Shown piece after piece: positions 43,080 through 51,845 of a stretch of DNA of 64,000 nt. Numbering within the stretch: the first letter of the stretch is position 1; every line of letters begins with the position of its first letter. Position numbers and translations under genes: made by a program. The DNA comes from Sphingomonas sp. (GTDB lineage: Bacteria > Pseudomonadota > Alphaproteobacteria > Sphingomonadales > Sphingomonadaceae): NCBI RefSeq assembly GCF_024508665.1, contig NZ_JANINP010000007.1, positions 930,001 through 994,000 on the forward strand. Direction: 5' to 3'. Below the pieces are notes generated by a model. That model had not been told where the DNA came from. It did not search any database and saw only the letters and a program-made list of their open reading frames with translations.

Positions 43080-44115
43080 AGCTCGAACCCTTCAGGTCGT
43101 CGACCTGCATACCGCGGCCGAGCCGGTACGGATCGTCGAGCACGGCTATCCCGAGCTTCGCGGAGCGACGATCCTCGACAAGCGCCGCGACGCGCTGGAG
43201 CGGTTCGACGATCTCAGGCGCATGCTGATGCTCGAGCCGCGCGGCCATGCCGGCATGTACGGCGTCATCCCGACCGCGCCTTGCCATCCCGACGCCGACC
43301 TCGCGGTGCTGTTCACGCACCAGGAAGGCTACAGCACGATGTGCGGTCATGCGACGATCGCGATCGGCCGCTGGGCGGTCGATACTGGTCGCGTCGCGAT
43401 GGTCGACGGGCATGCCAGCTTCGGATTGGAGGCGCCGTGCGGCGTCGTTCGGGTCGAGGTCGAGGCGGCGGCCGATGGCGGTGCGCCTTTGGTCGCGTTC
43501 GAAAGTGTCGAATCCTTTGCCAGCCATCTCGACCAGAGGGTCGATGTGCCGGGGTTCGGACCGGTCGGCTTCGATATCGCGTTCGGCGGCGCCTATTACG
43601 CGATCCTGCCGGCCTCGCGGATCGGCCTGTCGCTGATGGACACGCCGCTCGCCGAGCTCGTCGCGGCGGGCGTGGCGATCACCGGCGCGGTGCGCGCGGC
43701 GATTGCGATCGAGCACCCGACCGAGCGCGATCTGTCGTTCCTGTACGGCACGATCCTGACCGACGACGTGGCGCTCGGCGATCATAATGGCCGGCCGAGC
43801 TACAATCTCTGCATCTTTGCCGAGGGGCAGATCGATCGCTCGCCGACCGGCAGCGGAGTGACGGCGCGGATCGCGCTCGCGGCCGCGCGCGGCGAGGTGA
43901 CGGTCGGCCAGCAATGCGAGATCCGCGGCGTGTCGGGCGAAGGCTTTGCCGGCACGCTGGCCCGGCACGAGCAACGCGATAACGGCGCGGTCTCGCGCGT
44001 CCGCGTCGCCGGCTGTTCCTATTATGCCGCGCGCAGCGAGTTCATCGCCGAACCCGGCGACCGTTTCGCCCATGGCTTCGAGCTGCCGGCGCGGTTCGCC
44101 GATCTGCCCCGATAG
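43072..44115 (+). CDS. Trans-3-hydroxy-L-proline dehydratase (proline racemase family)
   Basis: 347 residues from TTG 43072, with GGGAG 9 bp upstream; no ATG fits. In the proline racemase fold the first catalytic residue is C91 ('STMCGHATIA'). The second, a Cys in racemases and epimerases, is replaced by T259 in 'DRSPTGSGV'. A Cys/Thr pair is the signature of trans-3-hydroxy-L-proline dehydratase (as in human L3HYPDH), which removes water to give delta1-pyrroline-2-carboxylate. The gene directly upstream encodes the matching reductase, giving a two-step route to L-proline. The TTG start and 8-bp overlap suggest translational coupling. Confidence 0.85.
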   Translation: MAEARTLQVVDLHTAAEPVRIVEHGYPELRGATILDKRRDALERFDDLRRMLMLEPRGHAGMYGVIPTAPCHPDADLAVLFTHQEGYSTMCGHATIAIGRWAVDTGRVAMVDGHASFGLEAPCGVVRVEVEAAADGGAPLVAFESVESFASHLDQRVDVPGFGPVGFDIAFGGAYYAILPASRIGLSLMDTPLAELVAAGVAITGAVRAAIAIEHPTERDLSFLYGTILTDDVALGDHNGRPSYNLCIFAEGQIDRSPTGSGVTARIALAAARGEVTVGQQCEIRGVSGEGFAGTLARHEQRDNGAVSRVRVAGCSYYAARSEFIAEPGDRFAHGFELPARFADLPR

Positions 44116-44138
44116 AAAATTCCGAGCTGGAGAGCGAC

Positions 44139-45830
44139 ATGAAGAGATGGACCGCTGCCTTGCTTGCCATATTGGGCGCGGTGACATGCGTGACGGCCGC
44201 CCAGGCCAAGGACCATGGCAAGCACGCCAAGCACATGAAGCCGCTGGCGGTTCCCGCGGCGATGTTCCCGCCGGCCGAGTGCGAGGCCTATGTCGCCTAT
44301 GACCGCGACATGAAGCTGCCCGGCTATATCCTGCCGACCAAGGCGGGTCCCCGGACGTGCATTCCCTTCACCAGCGTCGCGGCGCACAAGCCCAAGGGCT
44401 ATCGCGGCGACTTCTACGTCACCAACTTTACCGACGATAAGCTCCGCAAGCGCTGGAAGAAGTGCAAGGAGGACAAGAAGTGTCACAAGCGCGTCTATGA
44501 GCAGGTGCTCAAACGGCATCCGCCGAACAAGGAATATGCGCTGAAGGACGCGCACGCGCGGTACCTGCTCGGCAAGATCGACGAGAAGGGCGGGGATACC
44601 GACCTCAGCCAGATCCGCCGGCCCGGTTTCTTCGCGCGGGCGCCCTATAACGAGCCGATCGCGGCGGCCGATGGCGACACGCAGATCGTCGAATTCACCG
44701 CGCCGGTGGAGGCGTATGAACGCATCCACATGAAGATGACCGGCGATATCCGGCTGCGCGGCTGGTACATCCGCGGCGCCGGGATCGATGACGGCAAGGG
44801 CGGCCGCAAGCGCGCGCTGATCGTCATGAACGGCGGCGGCGGCGACCGCGTCACCGCGCTCGATGACCCCAAGGACGTCGCCTATTCCATCGACCCCAAG
44901 ACCGGCGTGACCATTCCCGACGACGACTGGCCGAAGGGCGGCACCGGCGTGCAGGGCGAGCGCTTCTGGCGCCAGGCCTGGTATCGCCTGCACCAGGCGG
45001 GATTCGACGTGCTGGCGATGGACCGCCGCGGCGTCGGCATTTCGGGTGGCTATAGCGACACCAACACGCTGCAGCAGGGGCACGATCTGCTCGACATCGT
45101 CGCCGCCTTGCGGAGCGGGAAGGGGATGCGCGCGCTCGGTCCCTACGGCCGGCTGACCCGGGGCGCGGACGCCGCCGCGGCAGCCTATGGCGGCGATCCG
45201 AGCGGGGGCCTGCCGGTCTTCTTCATGGGCAGTTCGCGCGGGACCATGGCCAGCGGCTGGGCGATGACGATCAATTTCGACAAGGATTGCAGCTACGATC
45301 TGCCGAAGATCGCCTGCACTGCCCCGCGCCGCGACCCGCACATCAAGGGCGCGATCCTGGTCGCCGATTTCTCGAGCGGCGTCGGCTATCTCGAATCCGA
45401 AACCAGCCCCAAGGACGACGGACGCGGGCCGGGGCGCGATCGCGGGCTGTTCATCGGCGGGATCGAGGAAGAGAACAACATCGTCTTCTTCCCCAGCTCG
45501 GCGATCCTGGCGGGGATGCGCAAATGGCCGAGTGCCTTCTTCGCGCGCGGGCTGTGGTGCTATGCCGATGGGCTGGAAGGCGAGATCGCCTCGTACGAAC
45601 GGATCAAGGGGCTGAAGGATCTCGTCGTGGTGCGTGGCCCGCACGCCTGGGAAACCTGGCCAGCGGAAGAGAAGCAGCGCGTCCAGGACCGGATCATCGC
45701 TTATGCCCGCGCGGTCGTTCTCGGCGAGCCGTCGATCCCGGGGCGGCGGACGTGGCGCAACATGAAGGAACTGGTCGCGACGAGCAGCGACGTGTGGGAG
45801 CCGTCGACCAAGCCGACTTTGGTGCCATAG
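44139..45830 (+). CDS. Secreted alpha/beta hydrolase, possible peptidase or esterase
   Basis: 563 residues with a Sec signal ending 'VTAAQA'. A Lys/His-rich region (about 24-150, including 'KRWKKCKEDKKCHKRVYEQ') precedes an alpha/beta hydrolase fold with 'IVMNGGGGD', 'LAMDRRGVGISGG', the nucleophile elbow 'FMGSSRGTMASG' (GxSxG) and a late 'VVVRGPHAWE' that supplies the His. The family is not pinned down; CocE/S15-like or serine-peptidase-like enzymes come closest. It follows the hydroxyproline-type genes by 23 bp and may be their last cistron, possibly freeing imino acids outside the cytosol. Confidence 0.72.
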   Translation: MKRWTAALLAILGAVTCVTAAQAKDHGKHAKHMKPLAVPAAMFPPAECEAYVAYDRDMKLPGYILPTKAGPRTCIPFTSVAAHKPKGYRGDFYVTNFTDDKLRKRWKKCKEDKKCHKRVYEQVLKRHPPNKEYALKDAHARYLLGKIDEKGGDTDLSQIRRPGFFARAPYNEPIAAADGDTQIVEFTAPVEAYERIHMKMTGDIRLRGWYIRGAGIDDGKGGRKRALIVMNGGGGDRVTALDDPKDVAYSIDPKTGVTIPDDDWPKGGTGVQGERFWRQAWYRLHQAGFDVLAMDRRGVGISGGYSDTNTLQQGHDLLDIVAALRSGKGMRALGPYGRLTRGADAAAAAYGGDPSGGLPVFFMGSSRGTMASGWAMTINFDKDCSYDLPKIACTAPRRDPHIKGAILVADFSSGVGYLESETSPKDDGRGPGRDRGLFIGGIEEENNIVFFPSSAILAGMRKWPSAFFARGLWCYADGLEGEIASYERIKGLKDLVVVRGPHAWETWPAEEKQRVQDRIIAYARAVVLGEPSIPGRRTWRNMKELVATSSDVWEPSTKPTLVP

Positions 45831-45991
45831 GGGCGGGTTCAGGAACGGCATCTGATTAAATGCGTCCGCTACGCGGACATTCTTGGCAAAACGGAAGCCG
45901 CTGAAGCTACGCATCCAGCGGCCCCGTCCAGATTCCCGATAGCTCCCGTTCGGGCTTCGCATTCGTTGAAACGTCCGTTTCGGAAATGGGC

Positions 45992-46447
45992 TCAGACCCG
46001 GGCCTTGACGGGCAACCGAAACGGCACACCAAGGCGATTGAAGGCATTCATCGCCGCAATGGCGATTGTGAGATCCACCAGGTCCTTTGACTCAAATGCT
46101 GCCGATGCGGCTGCATATGCTTCGTCCGAAGCATGGGTTTCGCTGACGAGTGTAACCTCTTCGGCCCAGGCCAGCGCAGCACGATACTGCTCCGGGAAAA
46201 GATGCGGCACTTCTGCCCAGACCGGGATCAGGGCGACCTTGTCGACCGACATCGTCTTGAGCAGGTCGCGCGTGTGGAGGTCGATGCAATGCGCGCAGCC
46301 ATTGATTTGCGAAACCCGCAGGAACACGAGATGGATCAGTTCCTCGGGCAGGTTGGTGCCCGTCGTGACATAGTGGTGGATGCCGAACAGCGCCTTCGCG
46401 CCCTGCGGCGCGACCTCGTGCCAGATCAGCCGTTTAGTCTCGCTCAT
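45992..46447 (-). CDS. AhpD-like/carboxymuconolactone decarboxylase-family protein
   Basis: 151 residues from ATG 46447 (AAGGA 8 bp upstream; ATG 46453 is too close to it). The peroxidase motif is C51-x2-C54 in 'INGCAHCIDLHTR', with H58, as in AhpD-type alkylhydroperoxidases. It would reduce peroxides with a thiol donor or simply share the fold. It stands alone, leftward, 178 bp from a membrane-protein gene of the same direction. A true ahpD lies at 61214. Confidence 0.85.
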   Translation of the reverse strand: MSETKRLIWHEVAPQGAKALFGIHHYVTTGTNLPEELIHLVFLRVSQINGCAHCIDLHTRDLLKTMSVDKVALIPVWAEVPHLFPEQYRAALAWAEEVTLVSETHASDEAYAAASAAFESKDLVDLTIAIAAMNAFNRLGVPFRLPVKARV

Positions 46448-46624
46448 GATCATGTCCTTAACTGCGGCGCCATCAGCGGCGCTCGCGGACGTGACGAGGC
46501 AGGACGAGCAAGTGTGACGTACTCAGGGAATTTTTCGCGAGCCTGGCCGGCATGTCGCCACTGGGCACGCCGCTTCCTCTTGGACACAAGGCGAGTGCTT
46601 AGCAGGCGTTCTCTAGGTCCGAGG

Positions 46625-47314
46625 CTAGACCGGCGCGCCGGCCCCTCGGGCGATCGCGGCGAAAGTATCGCCGGTCGCCCAGACCGTGCCCGCGTGAATG
46701 GTCACGAACGCCACCAGCATCACCGGAAATGGCCAGAGCCGACGGCCCCGGCGAAGGTCGAACAGGATCGCAGCCACGAGGATCGCCTCGATCGTCCACA
46801 ACGCCCATGTCAAGGCGCCGGCGAGGCCATGGGCGGCCGGGATCTGTTGGGCATACAGTCGCGCGAGCGCCGGACCCAATCCGATGAGAATGGTCGAGCC
46901 CATCAGCCGCGAATGCACTCTTCGCTCGCGGCGGAACCACAAACCCGCGGCATAGGCTCCGACGAATAGAATCAGGAATCCGATATCGAGGAATGTGAGG
47001 CTCAGCCGCAAGTCGCGCGGAAAATCGGGATCGCCGACGAGTTCGATCCAGACCATGTAACTGCTGGTTCCCACCAAGATGACGACGAGTCCCAGCGATG
47101 CCCAGCCTAGGCGCCGATGCCATCGGTGCTGTCCCCGCCCGACAAGCAGCGACTGCGTTATGAGCAGGATGACCCAAAGCGTAGAGACAATGCCATGGGC
47201 CGTGTGCCAGAAATCGCTGCTGAGCGGATCGCCGAAAAAGGTGCGCCAGAAGCCGGCGATGATTGCCGCAAGCCCAGCCAGAAACCAGATGTACGCCCCG
47301 CCTCGCTTCGCCAT
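46625..47314 (-). CDS. Seven-helix membrane protein, unknown
   Basis: 229 residues from ATG 47314 (GGGGAA 6 bp upstream). About seven helices. Conserved-looking His residues occur in or next to membrane segments ('FWHTAHGIVS', 'HRWHRRLGWAS', 'RRVHSRLMGSTILIG', 'TIHAGTVWATGDTF'), which suggests a haem- or metal-binding transmembrane domain. No family is assigned. It is oriented as the AhpD-like gene. Confidence 0.65.
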   Translation of the reverse strand: MAKRGGAYIWFLAGLAAIIAGFWRTFFGDPLSSDFWHTAHGIVSTLWVILLITQSLLVGRGQHRWHRRLGWASLGLVVILVGTSSYMVWIELVGDPDFPRDLRLSLTFLDIGFLILFVGAYAAGLWFRRERRVHSRLMGSTILIGLGPALARLYAQQIPAAHGLAGALTWALWTIEAILVAAILFDLRRGRRLWPFPVMLVAFVTIHAGTVWATGDTFAAIARGAGAPV

Positions 47315-47542
47315 GCAACGTTCCCCGCAGGGCCACGCTAGCACGATCCTGGGCACTCAATAAGCCCTCAGCCGAAGCGCCGATGCATTCCGGGATCAAC
47401 GGCCGCCCGGAACAAAGGCGACCATAGGAGAGCGGTCCCGCCGATCAGCTGCCGCCCATGTGAACCGCCGGTGATAGGGTCTTTACGTAATGCGCCGCGG
47501 CAGATGCCGGCATACTCCATGCTCGCTATGATCGAACCGCCC

Positions 47543-47983
47543 ATGAAAGAGAAAATCCAGTCCCTGCTGGACCAGCATCGCATCATGACGATCGCGACGC
47601 TGCGACCCGATGGCTGGCCCCAGGCGACCACCGTGGGGTACGTCAACGACGGATTGAAAATCTATTTTCTGTGCGGCCTGGAAAGCCAGAAGGCGAAGAA
47701 CATCGCGTTTGACGATCGCGTGTCCCTTACCATCGATCATGACACCGCCGAGCTCACCGAAATCACCGGATTGTCGATGGCTGCTCGGGCGAGACGCGTT
47801 ACCGATCGGGACGAGGCGGCCGCCGCCCTGCAGAGACTCCCGTCGAAATATCCCGAGCAACCGGAGTTGCCGGTGCCGATGCCCGGCCCCGACGACGTCT
47901 GCATCTTCGAGGTCGTACCCGTCGTGATATCCGTGCTGGATTACACGAAGGGGTTTGGCCACACGGACCTCGTCACTTGTTAG
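47543..47983 (+). CDS. Pyridoxamine-phosphate-oxidase-fold protein
   Basis: About 146 residues from ATG 47543; in-frame ATGs at 47519 and 47528 are equally possible because no ribosome site is clear. 'IMTIATLRPDGWPQATTVGYVND' and 'IYFLCGLESQKAKNIAFDDRVSLTID' are hallmarks of the PNPOx-like split-barrel that binds FMN, F420 or haem. It is likely a small flavin-dependent oxidoreductase. It stands alone. Confidence 0.8.
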   Translation: MKEKIQSLLDQHRIMTIATLRPDGWPQATTVGYVNDGLKIYFLCGLESQKAKNIAFDDRVSLTIDHDTAELTEITGLSMAARARRVTDRDEAAAALQRLPSKYPEQPELPVPMPGPDDVCIFEVVPVVISVLDYTKGFGHTDLVTC

Positions 47984-48047
47984 CTGCCTCGACGGACTGC
48001 TTCCGGTAGCGAAGCGCGTCTTCGCCTCGCCAGGTGCTCACCCTCAA

Positions 48048-49499
48048 CTATCCCGCTCGTACCGCCGTCATTGTCGGCCAGGCGCGGGCGCCGGAATTGA
48101 TGTTGACCGTGCGGTCCATCACCAGCCGGTCGCCGTCGACGGTGAACACGAACGTGTCGCGGAACGCCGCCTCCAGGAAGTGCACAACCAGCTCGATCCG
48201 GTTCTCTGCGATCCAGCGCAAGCCCGCTGCGGCCGGCATACCCTCCATGCGATAGCCGTGATGGAGATCGGCACCGGGCAGGTAGGTCGGGGCGATCGTC
48301 CAGCCATCGCGCCCAGCAATCAGAAGATGTTCGCCCCCGCCATCGCTTAGCGCGATGCGCGCCTCGTCTTGGTCGAAGGCGAACGCGAGTTCGGTCAGTC
48401 CCTTGTCGTTCGCCGCCATCGTCCAGCGGCCGGCGAAGGCGGCGGGCTCTGCCGGCACGGTCGAGACGAAGGAGGGGCGTTCTCTCCATCCCTTGAGGCG
48501 TTCGGCCAGCGCTGCATCGGCGGCGGCATCGGTGCCGTTCTGAAACGCCGCGGGAAAATGCCGGTCGAGATACGGTGCGACGACCTTGCTCTCGTCCATC
48601 GCGGCGTTGAACGCCAGGACCGCGTTCGATCCCGGAAACACCCGCACCATCTGCACGAACACGCCGAGCATCGCGAAATAGCCGTCGCCGACCACCCAGT
48701 GATAGCCATATTGGTCGCCAGGCTCGCCGGCGTGGATGCGCGTCGCCTCGGCCACCCAGCGTTCGGACAGGATGCGTTGGCCCTGCCACAGGCCGCGCTG
48801 GGCATGGAGGATGCCGATCTTCAGGCCGTCCGCGGTGGTGAAGCTGATGCCGTTGCCGCCCGGATTGATGCCGTCTGGCCCGATATCCCAGCGGATATTG
48901 GTGATGCCGAGCGGATCGAACAATCGCGGTTTGAGGAAATCGTGGATCGTCTGTCCGGTGATGCGCGTGACGATCGCCGACAGCATGTAGCTCGCCGCGC
49001 TCGAATAGACATAGGTCGTGCCGGGCTCGTGATCGAACGCGATGCGGAAGAATTCGGCGATCCAGCTCGTGGCGATGCCGCGCCAGATCGATCCCGACAC
49101 TTCGGTGCCCTGGCCCGAGCGCATCGTCAGCAGATCCTCGACCGTCATCCGCGCGGCGCGGCTGTCCGGGTCGATCGCGATTTCGGGAAAAAGCGGCGCG
49201 ACTTTCTGATCGAGCGTCAGCCGGCCGGCATCGACCAGCATGCCGATCGCGCAAGCGGTGATGCTCTTGGTCATCGAATGCGTCATGCGCAGCCGGTCGC
49301 CGCTGTAGGGCCAATGCCAACCCTCGGCGACGACGACGCCGTCGCGCCACAGCATCAGATCGTGGAGCTCGAGCCCGGCCGCTTCGATATCGTCGATAAA
49401 CCCCAGGATTTCGCGCGAATCGACTCCCGCGCTCGACGGTGAACCGCGGCGCAGGCCGTCCGGGGAAGAGGATGCAACAGACGGGGAAGAAGAGGCCAC
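48048..49499 (-). CDS. Serine hydrolase, beta-lactamase/esterase class C type
   Basis: 483 residues from GTG 49499. The acylation motif S75-M-T-K78 ('MTHSMTKSI') and the Tyr motif 'YVYSSAASY' mark the beta-lactamase/D-aminopeptidase fold. The C-terminal 130 residues form an extra beta-rich domain ('FAGRWTMAAN', 'LELVVHFLEAAF'-like strands). No signal peptide is seen. Enzymes of this kind are esterases or amidases rather than drug-resistance beta-lactamases. It is divergent from the PepSY-led operon. Confidence 0.82.
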   Translation of the reverse strand: MASSSPSVASSSPDGLRRGSPSSAGVDSREILGFIDDIEAAGLELHDLMLWRDGVVVAEGWHWPYSGDRLRMTHSMTKSITACAIGMLVDAGRLTLDQKVAPLFPEIAIDPDSRAARMTVEDLLTMRSGQGTEVSGSIWRGIATSWIAEFFRIAFDHEPGTTYVYSSAASYMLSAIVTRITGQTIHDFLKPRLFDPLGITNIRWDIGPDGINPGGNGISFTTADGLKIGILHAQRGLWQGQRILSERWVAEATRIHAGEPGDQYGYHWVVGDGYFAMLGVFVQMVRVFPGSNAVLAFNAAMDESKVVAPYLDRHFPAAFQNGTDAAADAALAERLKGWRERPSFVSTVPAEPAAFAGRWTMAANDKGLTELAFAFDQDEARIALSDGGGEHLLIAGRDGWTIAPTYLPGADLHHGYRMEGMPAAAGLRWIAENRIELVVHFLEAAFRDTFVFTVDGDRLVMDRTVNINSGARAWPTMTAVRAG

Positions 49500-49566
49500 G
49501 CAGGGGTCCCGGACAGGGGCTGAAAAGGTGCGGAACGGTTACCGTCCGCCCGGTCCAGCGTCAATG

Positions 49567-49598
49567 ATTTTGTATTATTCTTGTCAATAGTTCAAAAT
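49567..49598. promoter_or_regulatory. AT-rich inverted repeat before the PepSY-led operon
   Basis: ATTTTG and CAAAAT (6 bp) flank a TGTATTATTC...TTGTCAATAG segment in the short gap between divergent genes. It is a likely promoter/operator for the rightward operon. Confidence 0.35.
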
Positions 49599-49671
49599 TT
49601 GCCTATCGGGCCTGAACGGGCTCGGGCGCCCTCTCGCGCTCGTTTCCGACTTTCAGTCTTCGGGGTGCGGC

Positions 49672-50808
49672 GTGATCCGAAAACCAACCTATCTCAAATG
49701 GCACCGCTGGCTGGGGCTGACGGTCGGGCTGTTCCTGATGGTCCAGGGATTGACCGGCGCGATCATGGCGTTTCGCGATGCGCTCGAGCCGGTCGTCGTG
49801 CCGTCGCTGATCGTGGCGGAGCGTCCGGCGCGGTTGCCGGTACAGGGGCTGCTCGACGCGTTCCATCGCGCGCATCCCGATGCCGATCTGACGCGCGTCG
49901 AATTTCCCGACGCCGCGAACCAGGCGGTGATCGTCAAGTCCAACATCAGGAAGGCGCGCTGGCTGACCGCGATCGATCCGTTCGACGGCCATGTCGTGCA
50001 TGACGGGACCGCCACCGCCTGGCCGCTCGAATTCATCTTCAATATCCACGAACAATTGCTGTCGGGACCGGTTGGCGAAACGCTCATCGGGATCGAGGGA
50101 GTTGCGCTCCTGGTCCTGACGATCATCGGGCTTTCCTATTGGTGGCCCGGCATGAAGCGGCTGAAGCAGGGTTTCCGCGTCAAGCTCGACGGGAGTGCCG
50201 ATCTGCGCTGGCGGACGCTGCACCGCGCGGTGGGCGGCGGGGTCGCGGTGATCCTGCTGATATCGGCGACCACCGGCGTGCTGATGGTGTGGAAGGAACA
50301 GGTCCGCGCCGGCATGAACCTGGTGGCGAAGACCGAAAGCCGGCCGTCGCCCAAGGTCGCCAAGAGCGATGGCGCGACGATGCTGCCGGTCGATCCGCTG
50401 ATCGCCCAGGCCAAGGCGAAATATGGCGACACCGCGCTGCGCCAATTGCGCTTTTCGAGCGGCGGGCGGGTCGTCGCGGTGTTCCTCGACGGCAATCACA
50501 CGATCCGCGCCGACGGCACCAATCAGGTCTATTTCAATCGCTACGACGGACGCGAGCTCGCGCATTACGTTGGGGGCCGGCAGTCGGGCGGGGCGGAGTT
50601 CCTCGACTGGATCTACACCGTCCACACCGGATTGTGGGGTGGAGCACCGACCCAGGCGATCATGCTGCTCACCGGCCTCGTCCTTTTCGGCATGGCGCTC
50701 AGCGGAATGTGGCTGTGGTTCACGCGCACGCGGCGCGAGCGGGCGCGCAAAGCCGCGCGCGCCAAAGACCAACGGGAGAAAGTTCAGATGAAGGCTGTCG
50801 GCCAATGA
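49672..50808 (+). CDS. PepSY-associated transmembrane protein
   Basis: 378 residues from GTG 49672. The PepSY_TM layout is an N-terminal helix with 'YLKWHRWLGLTVGLFLMVQGLTGAIMAF', a periplasmic PepSY part, 'FIFNIHEQLLSG', two central helices ('LLVLTIIGLSYWWPGMK', 'LHRAVGGGVAVILLISATTG') and a last helix after 'DWIYTVHTGLWGG'. Such proteins often sit beside siderophore receptors and may transfer electrons to ferric chelates. Here it leads a metabolic operon instead, joined by ATGA to the next gene, which is unusual. Confidence 0.85.
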   Translation: MIRKPTYLKWHRWLGLTVGLFLMVQGLTGAIMAFRDALEPVVVPSLIVAERPARLPVQGLLDAFHRAHPDADLTRVEFPDAANQAVIVKSNIRKARWLTAIDPFDGHVVHDGTATAWPLEFIFNIHEQLLSGPVGETLIGIEGVALLVLTIIGLSYWWPGMKRLKQGFRVKLDGSADLRWRTLHRAVGGGVAVILLISATTGVLMVWKEQVRAGMNLVAKTESRPSPKVAKSDGATMLPVDPLIAQAKAKYGDTALRQLRFSSGGRVVAVFLDGNHTIRADGTNQVYFNRYDGRELAHYVGGRQSGGAEFLDWIYTVHTGLWGGAPTQAIMLLTGLVLFGMALSGMWLWFTRTRRERARKAARAKDQREKVQMKAVGQ

Positions 50809-51845
50809 CGCGGTTGCTGGTGTTACCGGGCGACGGGATCGGGCCGGAGATCACCGAAGCGACGATCGCGGTGGTGCGCGCGGCGACGGACGGCGGCGTG
50901 ACGTTCGAGGAGATGGCGATCGGCGAGGCCAGCCTGGCGGCATCGGGCTCGACGCTGCCGGACGCGGTAATGGCTGCGGTGCCGCAAGCCGACGGCGTGA
51001 TCCTGGGGCCGGTGTCGCATTATACCTATCCCGCCGGCCAGCCCAATCCGTCGGCAGCGTTGCGCACGGGGTTCCAGCTCTATGCCAATGTCCGACCGTG
51101 CCGGTCGCGCGCGGGGCTCAGCATCCTGCCGAAGCCGATGGACCTGGTGATCGTGCGCGAGAATACCGAAGGCTTCTACGCCGATCGTTCGATGCATGCC
51201 GGTCCCGGCGAATTCATGCCCGATCCCGACAGCGCGTTCTCGATCCGCAAGATCACCGCGCTCGCTTCGCGCCGGGTGGCACGCGCGGCGTGCGAGATCG
51301 CTGCGGCGCGGTCGGGCAAGCTGACCGTGGTGCACAAGGCGAACGTGCTCAAGCTGACCGACGGCCTGTTCCTGCGCGAGGTTCGCGCCGTCGCCGCCGA
51401 GTTCCCGAGCGTGACGCTCGACGAAGTGATCGTCGACGCCGCCGCAGCCTTGCTGGTGCGCGATCCGGCGCGGTTCGACGTGATCGTCACGACCAATATG
51501 TTCGGCGATATCCTGTCGGATGAGGCATCGGAGCTGAGCGGCAGTCTGGGCCTGGGCGGCTCGATCAATGCCGGCGACGACATTTGCGTGGCCCAGGCGC
51601 AGCACGGTTCGGCGCCTGACATTGCGGGGAAGGGCGTGGCCAATCCGACTTCGCTGATCCTGTCGGCGGCGATGCTGCTCGACTGGCTGGGGCGGCGGAA
51701 GGCGGATGCGGCGCTGACCGACGCGGGCGCGCGGATCGAGCGCGCGGTCGACCGCGTGCTCGACGATCCGCAAAGCAGGACGCGCGATGTCGGCGGGCCG
51801 CTCGGCACCGAGGCGTTCGCGCAAGCGGTGGTGGCGGCGCTGTGA
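50805..51845 (+). CDS. Isocitrate/isopropylmalate-type dehydrogenase of unknown substrate
   Basis: 346 residues. Family marks are 'LPGDGIGPEIT', 'RENTEGFYADR', 'VVHKANVLKLTDGLF', 'TTNMFGDILSDEAS' and 'HGSAPDIAGKGVANP'. These NAD(P)-dependent enzymes oxidise and decarboxylate beta-hydroxy acids. The specificity loop reads N81-P-S83-A-A-L-R87 ahead of 'YANVRP'; isocitrate enzymes have Ser and Asn at these two places, so they look exchanged here. Tartrate, malate or a longer tricarboxylate could be the substrate. ATGA (50805) and GTGA (51842) overlaps tie it to both neighbours. Confidence 0.85.
   Translation: MTRLLVLPGDGIGPEITEATIAVVRAATDGGVTFEEMAIGEASLAASGSTLPDAVMAAVPQADGVILGPVSHYTYPAGQPNPSAALRTGFQLYANVRPCRSRAGLSILPKPMDLVIVRENTEGFYADRSMHAGPGEFMPDPDSAFSIRKITALASRRVARAACEIAAARSGKLTVVHKANVLKLTDGLFLREVRAVAAEFPSVTLDEVIVDAAAALLVRDPARFDVIVTTNMFGDILSDEASELSGSLGLGGSINAGDDICVAQAQHGSAPDIAGKGVANPTSLILSAAMLLDWLGRRKADAALTDAGARIERAVDRVLDDPQSRTRDVGGPLGTEAFAQAVVAAL

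Noticed and set aside
43072..44115. Proline racemase or 4-hydroxyproline epimerase
   Set aside because: Those need Cys at both catalytic positions; here the second is Thr259, which fits the dehydratase.
48048..49499. Antibiotic-resistance beta-lactamase
   Set aside because: It has the SxxK and Tyr motifs of the fold but no signal peptide and a non-lactamase C-terminal domain, so an esterase/amidase is more likely.
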